A stretch of DNA of 64,000 nt from contig JADJWY010000005.1 in the NCBI GenBank assembly GCA_016716085.1, positions 642,041-706,040 on the forward strand. The letters run 5' to 3'. Below the pieces are notes generated by a model that saw nothing but the letters and a program-made list of their open reading frames with translations, was not told the DNA's origin and ran no database searches. The number at the start of each line of letters is the position of its first letter. Position 1 is the first letter of the stretch. The DNA comes from Hahellaceae bacterium. GTDB taxonomy: Bacteria; Pseudomonadota; Gammaproteobacteria; Pseudomonadales; Oleiphilaceae. The translations under genes were made by a program, and so were the position numbers. Positions 16,867-25,155 of the stretch are shown here, piece by piece.

Positions 16867-18309
16867 ATGGCGGGTCCGGTTGATCCAAACCTGGTTAAAA
16901 AAGTCCTGATTGCGAATCGGGGTGAAATTGCCGTGCGTATCGCGCGTGCGTGTCGCGAACTCGGTATTCGTTCCGTCGCGATTTATTCTGAAGCGGACCG
17001 CTATTCGCTGCACGTCAAGAAGTCCGATGAGGCTCACTGCGTCGGAAGTGATCCTCTGCAGGGCTACCTGAATCCGCACACCATTGTGAACCTGGCCGTC
17101 GAAACCGGTTGCGATGCATTGCATCCGGGTTATGGCTTTCTGTCTGAAAATGCGGAACTGGCCAAAGTCTGTGCAGAGCGCGGCATTAAGTTTATCGGAC
17201 CGTCGGCTGAGGTCATCCATATGATGGGTGATAAGACCGAAGCGCGCACCAGTGCCATTCGTGCCGGTGTGCCGGTGACGCCAGGGACAGAAGGCAACCT
17301 CTCCGGGATTGACGAGGCGGTTGAATTTGCCGGTAAGATTGGTTATCCGGTCATGCTGAAGGCCACCTCCGGTGGGGGTGGTCGCGGTATCCGACGCTGT
17401 AATGACGAAAAAGAGCTGCGTCAGAACTACGATCGTGTTATTTCCGAGGCAACCAAAGCCTTCGGTCGTGCCGATGTGTTTATGGAAAAATGTATCGTTA
17501 ATCCACGACATATCGAAGTGCAGGTGTTGGCTGATAGTCTGGGTAATACGATCCACCTGTTTGAACGCGATTGCTCTATTCAGCGTCGTAACCAGAAGCT
17601 GATCGAGCTGGCGCCGTCACCTCAGCTTACGCCCGATCAGCGGAAGTACATTGGTGAACTGGCCGTCAAAGTGGCCAAAGAAGTGAACTATGAGAATGCC
17701 GGAACGGTCGAATTCCTGTTGGATCATGATGGTAGCTTCTACTTCATGGAAATGAATACCCGCGTTCAGGTCGAGCACACCATCACTGAACAGATTACGG
17801 GTGTGGACATTGTAAAAGAGCAGATTCGGGTCGCGTCTGGGTTGCCACTGCGTTATAAGCAGGAAGATGTAACCTACCAGGGTTTTTGTGCGCAGTTTCG
17901 TATCAATGCGGAAGACCCCAAAAATGGCTTTCTGCCGAGCTTCGGGCGAATCAGCCGCTACTACTCTGCAGGCGGCCCCGGTGTGAGAACGGATGCGGCC
18001 ATGTACAGTGGCTATACCATTCCGCCCTATTATGATTCTATGTGCGCCAAGCTGATCGTTTGGGCATTGACCTGGGAAGAGCTGCTGGAACGCTCAGAGC
18101 GGGCACTGGGCGATATGCAGATTTACGGTATCCGCACGACGATTCCTTACTATCAGGAAATCCTCCAGCACCCAGAATTCAGAGCCGCTGATTTCAATAC
18201 CGGGTTTGTCGAAAAACATCCCGAACTGGTTCATTATTCCGTTAAACGTAGACCTGAATCGCTCGTAGCGGCTATCGCCGCCGCGGTTGCCGCTCAGGCG
18301 GGCATCTAA
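16867..18309 (+). CDS. pycA: Pyruvate carboxylase subunit A (biotin carboxylase)
   Basis: A 480-residue biotin carboxylase of the ATP-grasp superfamily, close in size to the 471-residue subunit of the two-subunit pyruvate carboxylase in Pseudomonas. It carboxylates biotin on the partner subunit using ATP and bicarbonate. KVLIANRGEIAVRIARA is the N-terminal signature. MLKATSGGGGRGIR is the ATP-binding glycine loop, and EMNTRVQVEHTITE holds catalytic residues. A GAGG ribosome site lies before the ATG. It is not linked to an accB gene, and pycB follows after 14 bases, which argues for pyruvate rather than acetyl-CoA carboxylation. Confidence 0.9.
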   Translation: MAGPVDPNLVKKVLIANRGEIAVRIARACRELGIRSVAIYSEADRYSLHVKKSDEAHCVGSDPLQGYLNPHTIVNLAVETGCDALHPGYGFLSENAELAKVCAERGIKFIGPSAEVIHMMGDKTEARTSAIRAGVPVTPGTEGNLSGIDEAVEFAGKIGYPVMLKATSGGGGRGIRRCNDEKELRQNYDRVISEATKAFGRADVFMEKCIVNPRHIEVQVLADSLGNTIHLFERDCSIQRRNQKLIELAPSPQLTPDQRKYIGELAVKVAKEVNYENAGTVEFLLDHDGSFYFMEMNTRVQVEHTITEQITGVDIVKEQIRVASGLPLRYKQEDVTYQGFCAQFRINAEDPKNGFLPSFGRISRYYSAGGPGVRTDAAMYSGYTIPPYYDSMCAKLIVWALTWEELLERSERALGDMQIYGIRTTIPYYQEILQHPEFRAADFNTGFVEKHPELVHYSVKRRPESLVAAIAAAVAAQAGI

Positions 18310-18323
18310 GGCAGGAGATCGAA

Positions 18324-20120
18324 ATGTCCCGAATGATTCAAATTACCGATGTTGTGTTGAGAGATGGCCACCAGTCGCTGATCGCGACACGTTTACGGAC
18401 CGATGACATGCTACCTGTGGCCTCCCTGCTGGATGAAGCGGGTTACTGGTCACTGGAGTGCTGGGGCGGTGCCACCTTTGATGCCTGCGTGCGCTTCCTC
18501 AAGGAAGACCCTTGGTTGCGCCTGCGCAAGCTGCGCGAAGCGATGCCCAAGACGCGCCTGCAAATGCTTTTGCGAGGTCAAAACTTGCTGGGTTATCGCC
18601 ATTACTCAGATGATGTGGTCGAGGCCTTTGTCAAAAAAGCAGCTTCCAACGGGATTGATGTCTTCCGAATTTTTGATGCACTGAACGACATCCGTAACCT
18701 CGAAACCGCCATTAAAGCGGTCAAGAAAACTGGCAAGCATGCCCAAGGCACGATTTGCTATACCACCAGTCCGGTGCATACCGTTGAAGCCTTCGTTGAT
18801 CAGGCGCGTCAAATGGAAGGCATGGGCGCAGACAGTATTGCGATCAAGGATATGGCCGGTCTGCTAACACCTCAGGTGACCTATGATCTGGTCAAGTCTC
18901 TGAAGCAGGAGCTTTCCGTCCCCGTTTTCCTGCACTCACATTATACCTCCGGTCTGGCCTCCATGTGCCAGCTCAAGGCGGTTGAAGCCGGTGTTGATCA
19001 CCTGGATACCTGTGTGTCCTCCTTTGCGGGCGGAACCAGTCATCCGCCCACTGAGACCATGGTTGCGGCCTTGCAGGCTGCGGGTTATAAAACCTCGGTC
19101 GATTTGGAAAAAGTGGCCAAAGTCGCTGCGCATTTCAGGGAAGTGCGCAAGAAGTACCACCAGTTTGAAAGTGAGTACAACGGCGTTGATACTCACGTAC
19201 TGGTCAGTCAAGTCCCAGGTGGTATGATGAGCAACCTCGCGAATCAGCTTAAAGACCAGGGTGCGCTGGAGCGTATTCAAGAGGTGTTCGACGAAATTCC
19301 CCGTGTGCGTCATGATCTGGGGTACCCGCCTCTGGTGACACCCACCTCTCAGATCGTCGGTACCCAGGCGGTCATCAATGTGGTGACAGGCAAACGTTAC
19401 GAAACCATCACCAATGAGGTGAAGCGTTACCTTCAGGGCTGGTATGGTAAGGCTCCCGCAGTGGTTGATGCGGATCTTCAGAAACGCGCCATTGGCTCCG
19501 AAACCGTGATCGATGTGCGTCCGGCTGATTTGCTCAAGGCCGAATTGTCCGAGTTACGGGCTGAAGTCGGTGCGCTGGCCGAAACCGAAGAAGATGTGCT
19601 GACCTATGCGATGTTCCCGGAAGTGGCCAAACCCTTCCTCGAAGGTCGCAAGGCGGGAACCCTCAAGCCAGAAGAGTTGAAGCCTAAAGCGGCAGCGGCG
19701 GGCGGCGGCGGGCAGATTGCCACCGAATTCAAGATCACGGTTCATGGCGAAACCTATGACATTCATGTGACGGGTGTCAGCCCTGCCGGTGCAGATGATC
19801 GTCGCTTCTACCTGACGGTCGATGGTGAGCCAGAAGAAATCACCATGGAAAGCAAAGGTGAATTCAGTCGTCAGTCCGGTGGTGGTAAGCGCCCTCGTGC
19901 CTCCAAGCCGGGCGATGTGGTCACCGCAATGCCGGGCAACATCGTCGATGTACTGGTGAAGGCCGGGCAAGTGGTGAAAGCCGGTGATCCTTTACTGATT
20001 ATCGAAGCGATGAAGATGGAAACCGAGATCAAAGCGCCAATCGGCGGTGCGGTTCAGGCTATCCATGTGGCTAAAGGGGATCGCGTCACGCCGACAGAAG
20101 CCTTGATTGAAATTGGATGA
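18324..20120 (+). CDS. pycB: Pyruvate carboxylase subunit B (carboxyltransferase plus biotinyl domain)
   Basis: A 598-residue protein with an HMG-CoA-lyase-like carboxyltransferase domain at the N-terminus (VVLRDGHQSLIATRLRTDDM, residues 8-27), a conserved middle domain and a C-terminal biotinyl domain. Biotin is expected on Lys564 of EAMKMET. A glycine/alanine-rich linker precedes the biotinyl domain. With PycA it makes oxaloacetate from pyruvate and refills the TCA cycle. The same architecture occurs in oxaloacetate decarboxylase alpha, but no membrane beta or gamma subunits are present. In an Entner-Doudoroff organism this anaplerotic step makes sense. Confidence 0.9.
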   Translation: MSRMIQITDVVLRDGHQSLIATRLRTDDMLPVASLLDEAGYWSLECWGGATFDACVRFLKEDPWLRLRKLREAMPKTRLQMLLRGQNLLGYRHYSDDVVEAFVKKAASNGIDVFRIFDALNDIRNLETAIKAVKKTGKHAQGTICYTTSPVHTVEAFVDQARQMEGMGADSIAIKDMAGLLTPQVTYDLVKSLKQELSVPVFLHSHYTSGLASMCQLKAVEAGVDHLDTCVSSFAGGTSHPPTETMVAALQAAGYKTSVDLEKVAKVAAHFREVRKKYHQFESEYNGVDTHVLVSQVPGGMMSNLANQLKDQGALERIQEVFDEIPRVRHDLGYPPLVTPTSQIVGTQAVINVVTGKRYETITNEVKRYLQGWYGKAPAVVDADLQKRAIGSETVIDVRPADLLKAELSELRAEVGALAETEEDVLTYAMFPEVAKPFLEGRKAGTLKPEELKPKAAAAGGGGQIATEFKITVHGETYDIHVTGVSPAGADDRRFYLTVDGEPEEITMESKGEFSRQSGGGKRPRASKPGDVVTAMPGNIVDVLVKAGQVVKAGDPLLIIEAMKMETEIKAPIGGAVQAIHVAKGDRVTPTEALIEIG

Positions 20121-20128
20121 TATACTGC

Positions 20129-20158
20129 GCGACCGAAGCCGTTAACGGCTTTGGTCGC
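20129..20158 (+). terminator. Long hairpin after pycB
   Basis: GCGACCGAAGCCG pairs with CGGCTTTGGTCGC (one G-U) around the GTTAAC centre, a stem of about 13 bp only 8 bases past the pycB stop. There is no downstream T-tract, so it may be a Rho-independent terminator of poor quality or a 3' stabiliser. Confidence 0.5.
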
Positions 20159-20214
20159 CAGGCGTCGTGTATGATGCCCGGTGATCCCATGATTTGCTCC
20201 ACCGGGTGCCGTTT

Positions 20215-21108
20215 ATGCTAGCTTTTCTACCTGCTCCGCTGAGAGGCGTCATTGCCTCCGTCCTTCTGGGGATTAACACCGTTTTCTGGTGTTTTCTGCT
20301 TTATATTCCCGCGCTGCTCAAATTGATTCCGGTGCCGATTTGGCAAAAGGCCTGCACCCGACTCATTATTCTGATTTCCGAAGCCTGGGTGAAATGTAAC
20401 AGTGGCTGGATGCGACTTACTCAGCCGACGCACTGGGACGTTGCGGGCCTGGAAGGTCTTAAGTATGAAGGCTGGTATCTGGTCATCTCGAATCACCAGA
20501 GTTGGGTGGATATCTTTGCCCTGCAGCACATTCTTACTCGCCGGATTCCATTTCTGAAGTTCTTTATCAAGAAGGACCTGATCTGGGTGCCGGTGATCGG
20601 TTTGGCCTGGTGGGGCCTGGATTTTCCCTTTATGACTCGCTCTACGCCTGAGCAAATCGCTAAAAACCCGGCATTGAAAGGTAAGGATATCGAGGCGACG
20701 CGAAAGGCCTGTGAAAAATTCCGCACCACACCTGTCAGCGTGATGAATTTCATCGAAGGCACGCGGTTCACAGATGGCAAACACGCAAAACAGAATTCAC
20801 CCTATACGAATCTGTTGAAGCCCAAACTGGGCGGCACTGGGTTTGTGCTCAGCACCATGGGCGATTACCTGCATACGATGCTGGATGTCACCATTTACTA
20901 TCCGGAAGGACGTCCGGGGCTCTGGGAATTTATGTGTGGCAAGATCAAGCGGGTCAAGGTTGAGATTGAACGCATTGAGATTCCGGCCGAATTCCGCGGC
21001 AAAGATCCTGATGCTGACGAGTTCCGTCTGGCATTTAAGGGGTGGATGGAAGAGCGCTGGGCAGCGAAAGATCAAAAGCTGTCAGAGTGGAAAAATCGGA
21101 AGGCCTGA
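20215..21108 (+). CDS. Lysophospholipid acyltransferase family protein, YihG-like
   Basis: This PlsC-fold acyltransferase of about 297 residues is very similar in layout to E. coli YihG, an accessory lysophosphatidic acid acyltransferase that shapes phospholipid acyl composition. A hydrophobic N-terminal segment (GVIASVLLGINTVFWCFLL) anchors it. The catalytic H-x4-D box is NHQSWVD, and substrate-binding blocks WGLDFPFMTR and FIEGTRFT follow. I give the first ATG (20215); a TTG at 20194 is an alternative start, and neither has a strong ribosome site. It probably has its own transcript. It adds to the concentration of lipid-tailoring functions in this window. Confidence 0.85.
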   Translation: MLAFLPAPLRGVIASVLLGINTVFWCFLLYIPALLKLIPVPIWQKACTRLIILISEAWVKCNSGWMRLTQPTHWDVAGLEGLKYEGWYLVISNHQSWVDIFALQHILTRRIPFLKFFIKKDLIWVPVIGLAWWGLDFPFMTRSTPEQIAKNPALKGKDIEATRKACEKFRTTPVSVMNFIEGTRFTDGKHAKQNSPYTNLLKPKLGGTGFVLSTMGDYLHTMLDVTIYYPEGRPGLWEFMCGKIKRVKVEIERIEIPAEFRGKDPDADEFRLAFKGWMEERWAAKDQKLSEWKNRKA

Positions 21109-21132
21109 TTACGCGCTATCAGGTCGGTAAGA

Positions 21133-21150
21133 AGGGCGGCACGCCGCCCT
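21133..21150. terminator. Hairpin between convergent genes
   Basis: AGGGCGG-CACG-CCGCCCT forms a GC-rich 7-bp stem in the 60-base gap between the acyltransferase gene and the convergent hypothetical gene. T-tracts are poor on both sides; it is a likely shared terminator by position. Confidence 0.5.
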
Positions 21151-21168
21151 CTTCATAGGTGAGCGCAA

Positions 21169-21732
21169 TCAGCGTTTGAAGAAGCGGGAAATGGTTTGTC
21201 CCAGCCAGCCTTCGTTAGACTCGCCTTTTTCGCTTTTCTCACCTTCTGGAAGCTTGTCCTTGTAGGCGTCAATGCAGGCCAGCATTTTCTGGCAGGCTTC
21301 TGAATCGGGCGGAAGATCACGCAATTCACAGATGCGCTCGACGGACATACCGAACGCGGTCTCAAAACCATACTTGTCCACCGAAACGGACTTGAAGAAT
21401 GCGGGCTTGTCGTTCAGCTTGACGCGAATCTTGAATTCGGTGGCAGGTTTGCGGCCTTCCCGTTCACGACGCTGCAGTTGCAGGCCCACGATTGTCCCAT
21501 CTTCATGAATCAGTGACTCACCCTGCATGGCCATCAGTTGGCGCACGGCTTTTTGCCACTGCTGCAGACGCTGGTCAATGTCTTTTGCTTCTGCCATCGC
21601 TTTTTGCATGGCCGCTTTGGACTTGCCATTCACGCGGACGTAACGCTGTTGTTCCTTGCCATTGATAGCTCGGGTGACGCGCAGATAGGTGCGACTACTA
21701 TCTGAGCTGTCTTTGAATACTGTAATTCCCAT
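21169..21732 (-). CDS. Hypothetical protein, basic N-terminus and charged C-terminus
   Basis: The 187-residue protein is not one I recognise. It begins with a strand-rich block (YLRVTRAINGKEQQRYVRVN), then a helical stretch rich in Lys, Gln and Ala that could be a short coiled coil (residues about 37-65). A central beta-rich section follows, and the C-terminus ends in FFKR. It has no signal peptide. The N-terminal strand block vaguely resembles small three-stranded DNA-binding arms, but I would not assign this. AGGT lies 7 bases before the ATG. The Ca/Na exchanger lies 101 bases upstream on the same strand, too far for clear coupling. Confidence 0.7.
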   Translation of the reverse strand: MGITVFKDSSDSSRTYLRVTRAINGKEQQRYVRVNGKSKAAMQKAMAEAKDIDQRLQQWQKAVRQLMAMQGESLIHEDGTIVGLQLQRREREGRKPATEFKIRVKLNDKPAFFKSVSVDKYGFETAFGMSVERICELRDLPPDSEACQKMLACIDAYKDKLPEGEKSEKGESNEGWLGQTISRFFKR

Positions 21733-21833
21733 GGTTTAACCTGCCGTGTTCGATAATTCCCTGACTGCAGGGAGTCAAGCCACAATACTGCACAAACGAT
21801 TACGTTAACCGGAGGCGTTTGGATCAGAGCGAA

Positions 21834-22820
21834 TTATAAACTGTCTGACAAACTGATTACAGATCGAACGAGCAAGAAGTTGTAAAAAAACCACCCAATT
21901 AACAGTGTTAATCCTTGCCAGCGACGAATCTCGCCGCTACCAAAGCGATGAAAGCCTGCCGCAAACAGCAAAAGAGTTGCGCATGCCATGGCGGGAAGGT
22001 CCCTTTGCAGAACGATGGTCTCCAGAGGAAGAGGGTGGATAACGCCTGCTAAGCCAATGACGGCGAGGGTATTGAACAGATTTGAGCCCACCACGTTGCC
22101 CAGAGCCAGATCATGTTCGTTTTTACGGATGGCAGAAATAGAGGATGCGAGCTCCGGTAGCGAGGTGCCGATGGCAATAACGGTAAGTCCTATCACCAGA
22201 TCTGAGATGCCCAGCATCTCTGCCAGTGATACGGCACCCCAGACTAACAGGCGCGAACTCAGTATCAGTAGCAGAATGCCGAGGAAGAGCCAGGTCAGTG
22301 AGGCTTGCAGAGATAACGAGGGTTCGGCCATGGCCTCAGTATCCAGGTCTCGGGCGAGGATATCATGTCGTTGCCGTAAGGCCGACACAATCGTCCACCC
22401 CATAACGCCGGTGAAAACCAGCAGCAAGCTGACACCATCCCCTAAAGAGAGGGTCTTGTCCCAAAGCAGAAACAGTGTAAAAGCCGTCGCGATCAGCAAA
22501 ATGGGAAATTCCCGTCGAATCAGGCGGGATTTGACGGTAATGGGCGTCAGGAGCGCGGTCAGGCCAATAATTAATCCAATGTTCGTAATATTTGAACCAA
22601 TTGCATTACCGACGGCCACGCCAGGGTTTCCCTGAGACGCGGCAATGGCGGAGACGACCAGCTCAGGTGCTGAGGTGCCAAAACCGATAATCACCATGCC
22701 GATGATGAGCGCGGGAACGCCCAGATGTCGCGCAGTTGACGCCGCTCCGTCAACAAATTTGTCTGCGCTCCAGATCAGGAGAATTAAACCAGCCAACATG
22801 GCCAGCAGGGCAGTCAACAT
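21834..22820 (-). CDS. Calcium/sodium antiporter, YrbG-like CaCA family
   Basis: A 328-residue membrane protein with the two inverted alpha repeats of the CaCA family. The first is GFGTSAPELVVSAIAASQG with GNAIGSNITNIGL, and the second is AIGTSLPELASSISAIRK with GNVVGSNLFNTLAVIG. About ten membrane segments are evident. It would exchange Ca2+ for Na+ or H+ across the inner membrane. The start at 22820 is preceded by AGGAG at 6 bases; a longer frame to 22844 lacks such a site. Together with NhaD it suggests sodium-based ion homeostasis. Confidence 0.87.
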   Translation of the reverse strand: MLTALLAMLAGLILLIWSADKFVDGAASTARHLGVPALIIGMVIIGFGTSAPELVVSAIAASQGNPGVAVGNAIGSNITNIGLIIGLTALLTPITVKSRLIRREFPILLIATAFTLFLLWDKTLSLGDGVSLLLVFTGVMGWTIVSALRQRHDILARDLDTEAMAEPSLSLQASLTWLFLGILLLILSSRLLVWGAVSLAEMLGISDLVIGLTVIAIGTSLPELASSISAIRKNEHDLALGNVVGSNLFNTLAVIGLAGVIHPLPLETIVLQRDLPAMACATLLLFAAGFHRFGSGEIRRWQGLTLLIGWFFYNFLLVRSVISLSDSL

Positions 22821-22897
22821 GGAGGCTCCTGTCGTAAAAGGCATCAGATCAGCCTAACAGAAGGCAGGCAGTTTTCTCAAACGAGGGCTTTAGGGTG

Positions 22898-23437
22898 TCA
22901 GGGTTGGCCGAGTAAAGCCTGTTTCAATGCCTCATCGAAGGGCTGAGTTCCGAGCCAGATTGCGAAGTAGCCTTCAGCCAGGCGAGGGTCTTTCAGGTGT
23001 CCCAGCAGTTTGTTGTTCAAAAATAACCGAAGCCCGTCGTCAGGCGTGAAATAGAGGGCATAGGTATCGCCAGCCTTCGCATCGAGATAGGCGCGATGGA
23101 AGGCTTCCAGTGCAGCACTATCTTGAAATCCCTGTCTCAGCAACAGCGTGCGTGCACTCTCTCTGAAGGCATTAGCAGGTATCTCCCGTTCATAGTTGAA
23201 TTCCATGTAGCGGACTTCAGAGAGATAGAGGTCCCACGGCCGATTGCAGTCGGGGCGATAGAGAGATCCATAGCCGACGTCCAGAAAGCCCCAGGCTTCG
23301 AGAAGACCCGTTCCACACAGTGTGAGCGTTGCTTTCAGGTCGGCGGGCAGGCGGCTGTCATTATTCGCGCTCGCGAGACCCGGCGAGGTCAGAGCGAGCA
23401 GGCAGGCGACAATGAGAAGCGGGTTACGAAGCCCCAT
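22898..23437 (-). CDS. Chalcone isomerase-like exported protein
   Basis: A 179-residue protein with a clear signal peptide (MGLRNPLLIVACLLALTSPG, ending near ASA) and the chalcone-isomerase-like fold seen in bacterial periplasmic proteins (CHI/Chalcone_3 type): LCGTGLLEAWGFLDVGYGSLY near the mature N-terminus and a C-terminal block YFAIWLGTQPFDEALKQALLG. It follows the NTF2-like gene with one base between stop and start (TAG-T-ATG), so they are co-translated. Similar proteins often lie beside CFA/DUF1365/FAD-oxidoreductase clusters. The fold can bind fatty acids in plant relatives, so a lipid-handling role is a reasonable inference, not proven. Confidence 0.82.
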   Translation of the reverse strand: MGLRNPLLIVACLLALTSPGLASANNDSRLPADLKATLTLCGTGLLEAWGFLDVGYGSLYRPDCNRPWDLYLSEVRYMEFNYEREIPANAFRESARTLLLRQGFQDSAALEAFHRAYLDAKAGDTYALYFTPDDGLRLFLNNKLLGHLKDPRLAEGYFAIWLGTQPFDEALKQALLGQP

Positions 23438-23438
23438 A

Positions 23439-23999
23439 CTAGTCTCCCAGGCCTGAACGTATGTGGTTGATGACTCCGCCCACCAGGGGAAGATGTCCGT
23501 AAAAGCCCTGGACGCCATCCCAGTAGTCTTGATGCAGAATGACTTTTCCGTCTTCATTGAATCGCAGATGGGTGACGCCCAGGGTTGTGATGTCCAGGTC
23601 GCGCCAGAGCACGGAAAAGCGAGTTCGCATCGACCAGCGCAGCCAGACATCCTGACCTTTTTGACTGTAATCGAGGGGTGTAACTTCAGTGGTGGCAGTG
23701 CTGGCCATGCGCGTAAAGTAGGCTCGGATTTGCTCACGTCGGGTGAAGGTGTGAAAGGTGTCGTTGAAGTAGAGGGTCTCGGCGTACACCGGTTCAAAGT
23801 TCGCCTCGATGTTGGCGGCATCCAGATTGCGGAACAGTGCAATAAAAGGTTGCAGCTGTCGGGCGTTTGTTACCGCTTCAAACGTTCCACCCGGAGCGAG
23901 TTCCAGGTAGGTCGGATCCGGCTGAATCTGTACCTGGCGTGAACATGCGCTTAGCGGAATGAGAAGCAGAAAAAGCAGCGAGCGTAGATGTTGGGCCAT
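23439..23999 (-). CDS. NTF2/SnoaL-like lipoprotein
   Basis: A 186-residue protein starting MAQHLRSLLFLLLIPLSACS, a lipoprotein signal with the lipobox ending in Cys19. The rest fits the nuclear-transport-factor-2/SnoaL fold (cone-shaped ligand pocket): an N-terminal helix region with LQPFIALFRNLDAANI, FNDTFHTFTRREQIRAYFTRM, and terminal strands with DGKVILHQDYWDGVQGFYGHLP. The ATG at 23999 is chosen because it begins the signal peptide; the frame opens 48 bases earlier. It leads a two-gene operon with the CHI-like gene and diverges from the desaturase operon across a region with paired half-sites. It likely binds or helps modify a lipid intermediate. Confidence 0.8.
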   Translation of the reverse strand: MAQHLRSLLFLLLIPLSACSRQVQIQPDPTYLELAPGGTFEAVTNARQLQPFIALFRNLDAANIEANFEPVYAETLYFNDTFHTFTRREQIRAYFTRMASTATTEVTPLDYSQKGQDVWLRWSMRTRFSVLWRDLDITTLGVTHLRFNEDGKVILHQDYWDGVQGFYGHLPLVGGVINHIRSGLGD

Positions 24000-24047
24000 G
24001 AGGACGTCCAAAGCAATGTAAGTCAGCGCAACGGTACCGTAAGGCAA

Positions 24048-24096
24048 GTGAAAAGCGCGTGAATGAATGGGTGAGCATTCTTCACACTTTCTTCAC
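24048..24096. promoter_or_regulatory. Two oppositely oriented pairs of 11-bp-spaced TTCAC half-sites between divergent operons
   Basis: On the plus strand TTCTTCAC begins at 24078 and again at 24089, exactly 11 bases apart. On the minus strand TTCAC occurs at 24048-24052 and 24059-24063, again 11 apart. Direct repeats at one helical turn are the usual target of OmpR/PhoB-family dimers. The right pair would overlap the -35 position of a weak promoter with TAGACT at 24108-24113. The island encodes such a regulator (31533-32225). Confidence 0.5.
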
Positions 24097-24159
24097 GCGA
24101 GGCATTCTAGACTTCGAAAAACTCAGCGTTTAATCCCTTGGAATAAGAGGCAAACCGGC

Positions 24160-25155
24160 GTGACGACCAATCACTTTACTCACCAGCGCCCCCCGCAGGA
24201 TAGCAGCAAGGGTGGCCATTATTGGCCGCGCAAGGTGCTGGGTTTGCTTGATAATCAGGTTCAGGGGATGGGTGTAGACACTGACCGCTACTCGGTAGAT
24301 TGGGTCCGGGTATGGCCCTTTCTGCTATTGCACGTTGCCTGTTTAGGCGCGTTCTGGACAGGCGTTTCCCCTGTGGCGCTGGTCGTAGCCCTACTGACCT
24401 ATGGGGTGAGAATGTTTGCGATCACGGCCTTCTATCACCGTTATTTCTCACACAAGGCCTTTTCAACGGGGCGCACGATGCAGTTCATCATGGCGGTGCT
24501 TGGGGCGGCGGCAACGCAGCGGGGCCCGCTTTGGTGGGCAGCACATCATCGGCATCATCATCGGACCTCCGACACGGACGCTGATTTGCATGCGCCCCGG
24601 CATGGCTTCTGGTACAGCCACTGTGGATGGTTTCTGGGCGGGCGTGGATACGAAGCGCCCGCGCACCTGATCAAGGATTTTGCACGCTTCCCCGAACTGA
24701 GGTGGCTGGATCGTTTCGACCTGGTGGTTCCGCTTGTGTTTGCGGTGCTAATGTTTGCCTTGGGTGAACTGATTGCAGCGGTGAGGCCGGAGTGGGGTAC
24801 GAATGGCTGGCAGATGCTGATCTGGGGTTATTTTATTTCCACCGTTCTGCTGATTCACGCGACGCTTTGCATTAACTCGCTGGCGCATCGCTTCGGTCGC
24901 CGTCGCTACGCGACCCGTGATGAATCCCGCAACAACGCGCTGCTGGCTCTGCTGACGCTCGGGGAGGGATGGCACAACAATCATCACCATTACGCAGGTA
25001 GTGCCCGGCAAGGCTTTTTCTGGTGGGAAATCGACATCAGTTACTACCTTTTAAAGGCCATGAGTTGGGTGGGACTGGTGTGGGATCTGAAGCCCGTGCC
25101 TGAGGCTAAACTGAACGCCCATCGCCTTAACGTAAGCGCTGGAGGCTCGCTGTGA
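24160..25155 (+). CDS. Acyl-CoA/acyl-lipid delta-9-type fatty acid desaturase
   Basis: A 331-residue membrane desaturase that introduces a double bond using O2 and a di-iron centre. The three histidine boxes are HRYFSH, HRHHH and HNNHHHY, in the spacing of the stearoyl-CoA desaturase branch. Hydrophobic pairs flank them (FLLLHVACLGAFW and VVALLTYGVRMFAITAF; later a second pair). I place the start at GTG 24160 (TTNHFTHQRPPQ), which has GAGG about 9 bases upstream; an in-frame ATG at 24067 lies inside the putative operator. It leads the operon and overlaps the next gene by 4 bases. Confidence 0.87.
   Translation: MTTNHFTHQRPPQDSSKGGHYWPRKVLGLLDNQVQGMGVDTDRYSVDWVRVWPFLLLHVACLGAFWTGVSPVALVVALLTYGVRMFAITAFYHRYFSHKAFSTGRTMQFIMAVLGAAATQRGPLWWAAHHRHHHRTSDTDADLHAPRHGFWYSHCGWFLGGRGYEAPAHLIKDFARFPELRWLDRFDLVVPLVFAVLMFALGELIAAVRPEWGTNGWQMLIWGYFISTVLLIHATLCINSLAHRFGRRRYATRDESRNNALLALLTLGEGWHNNHHHYAGSARQGFFWWEIDISYYLLKAMSWVGLVWDLKPVPEAKLNAHRLNVSAGGSL

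Noticed and set aside
18324..20120. Oxaloacetate decarboxylase alpha subunit (Na+ pump)
   Set aside because: No beta or gamma subunit genes; the adjacent biotin carboxylase indicates the two-subunit pyruvate carboxylase.
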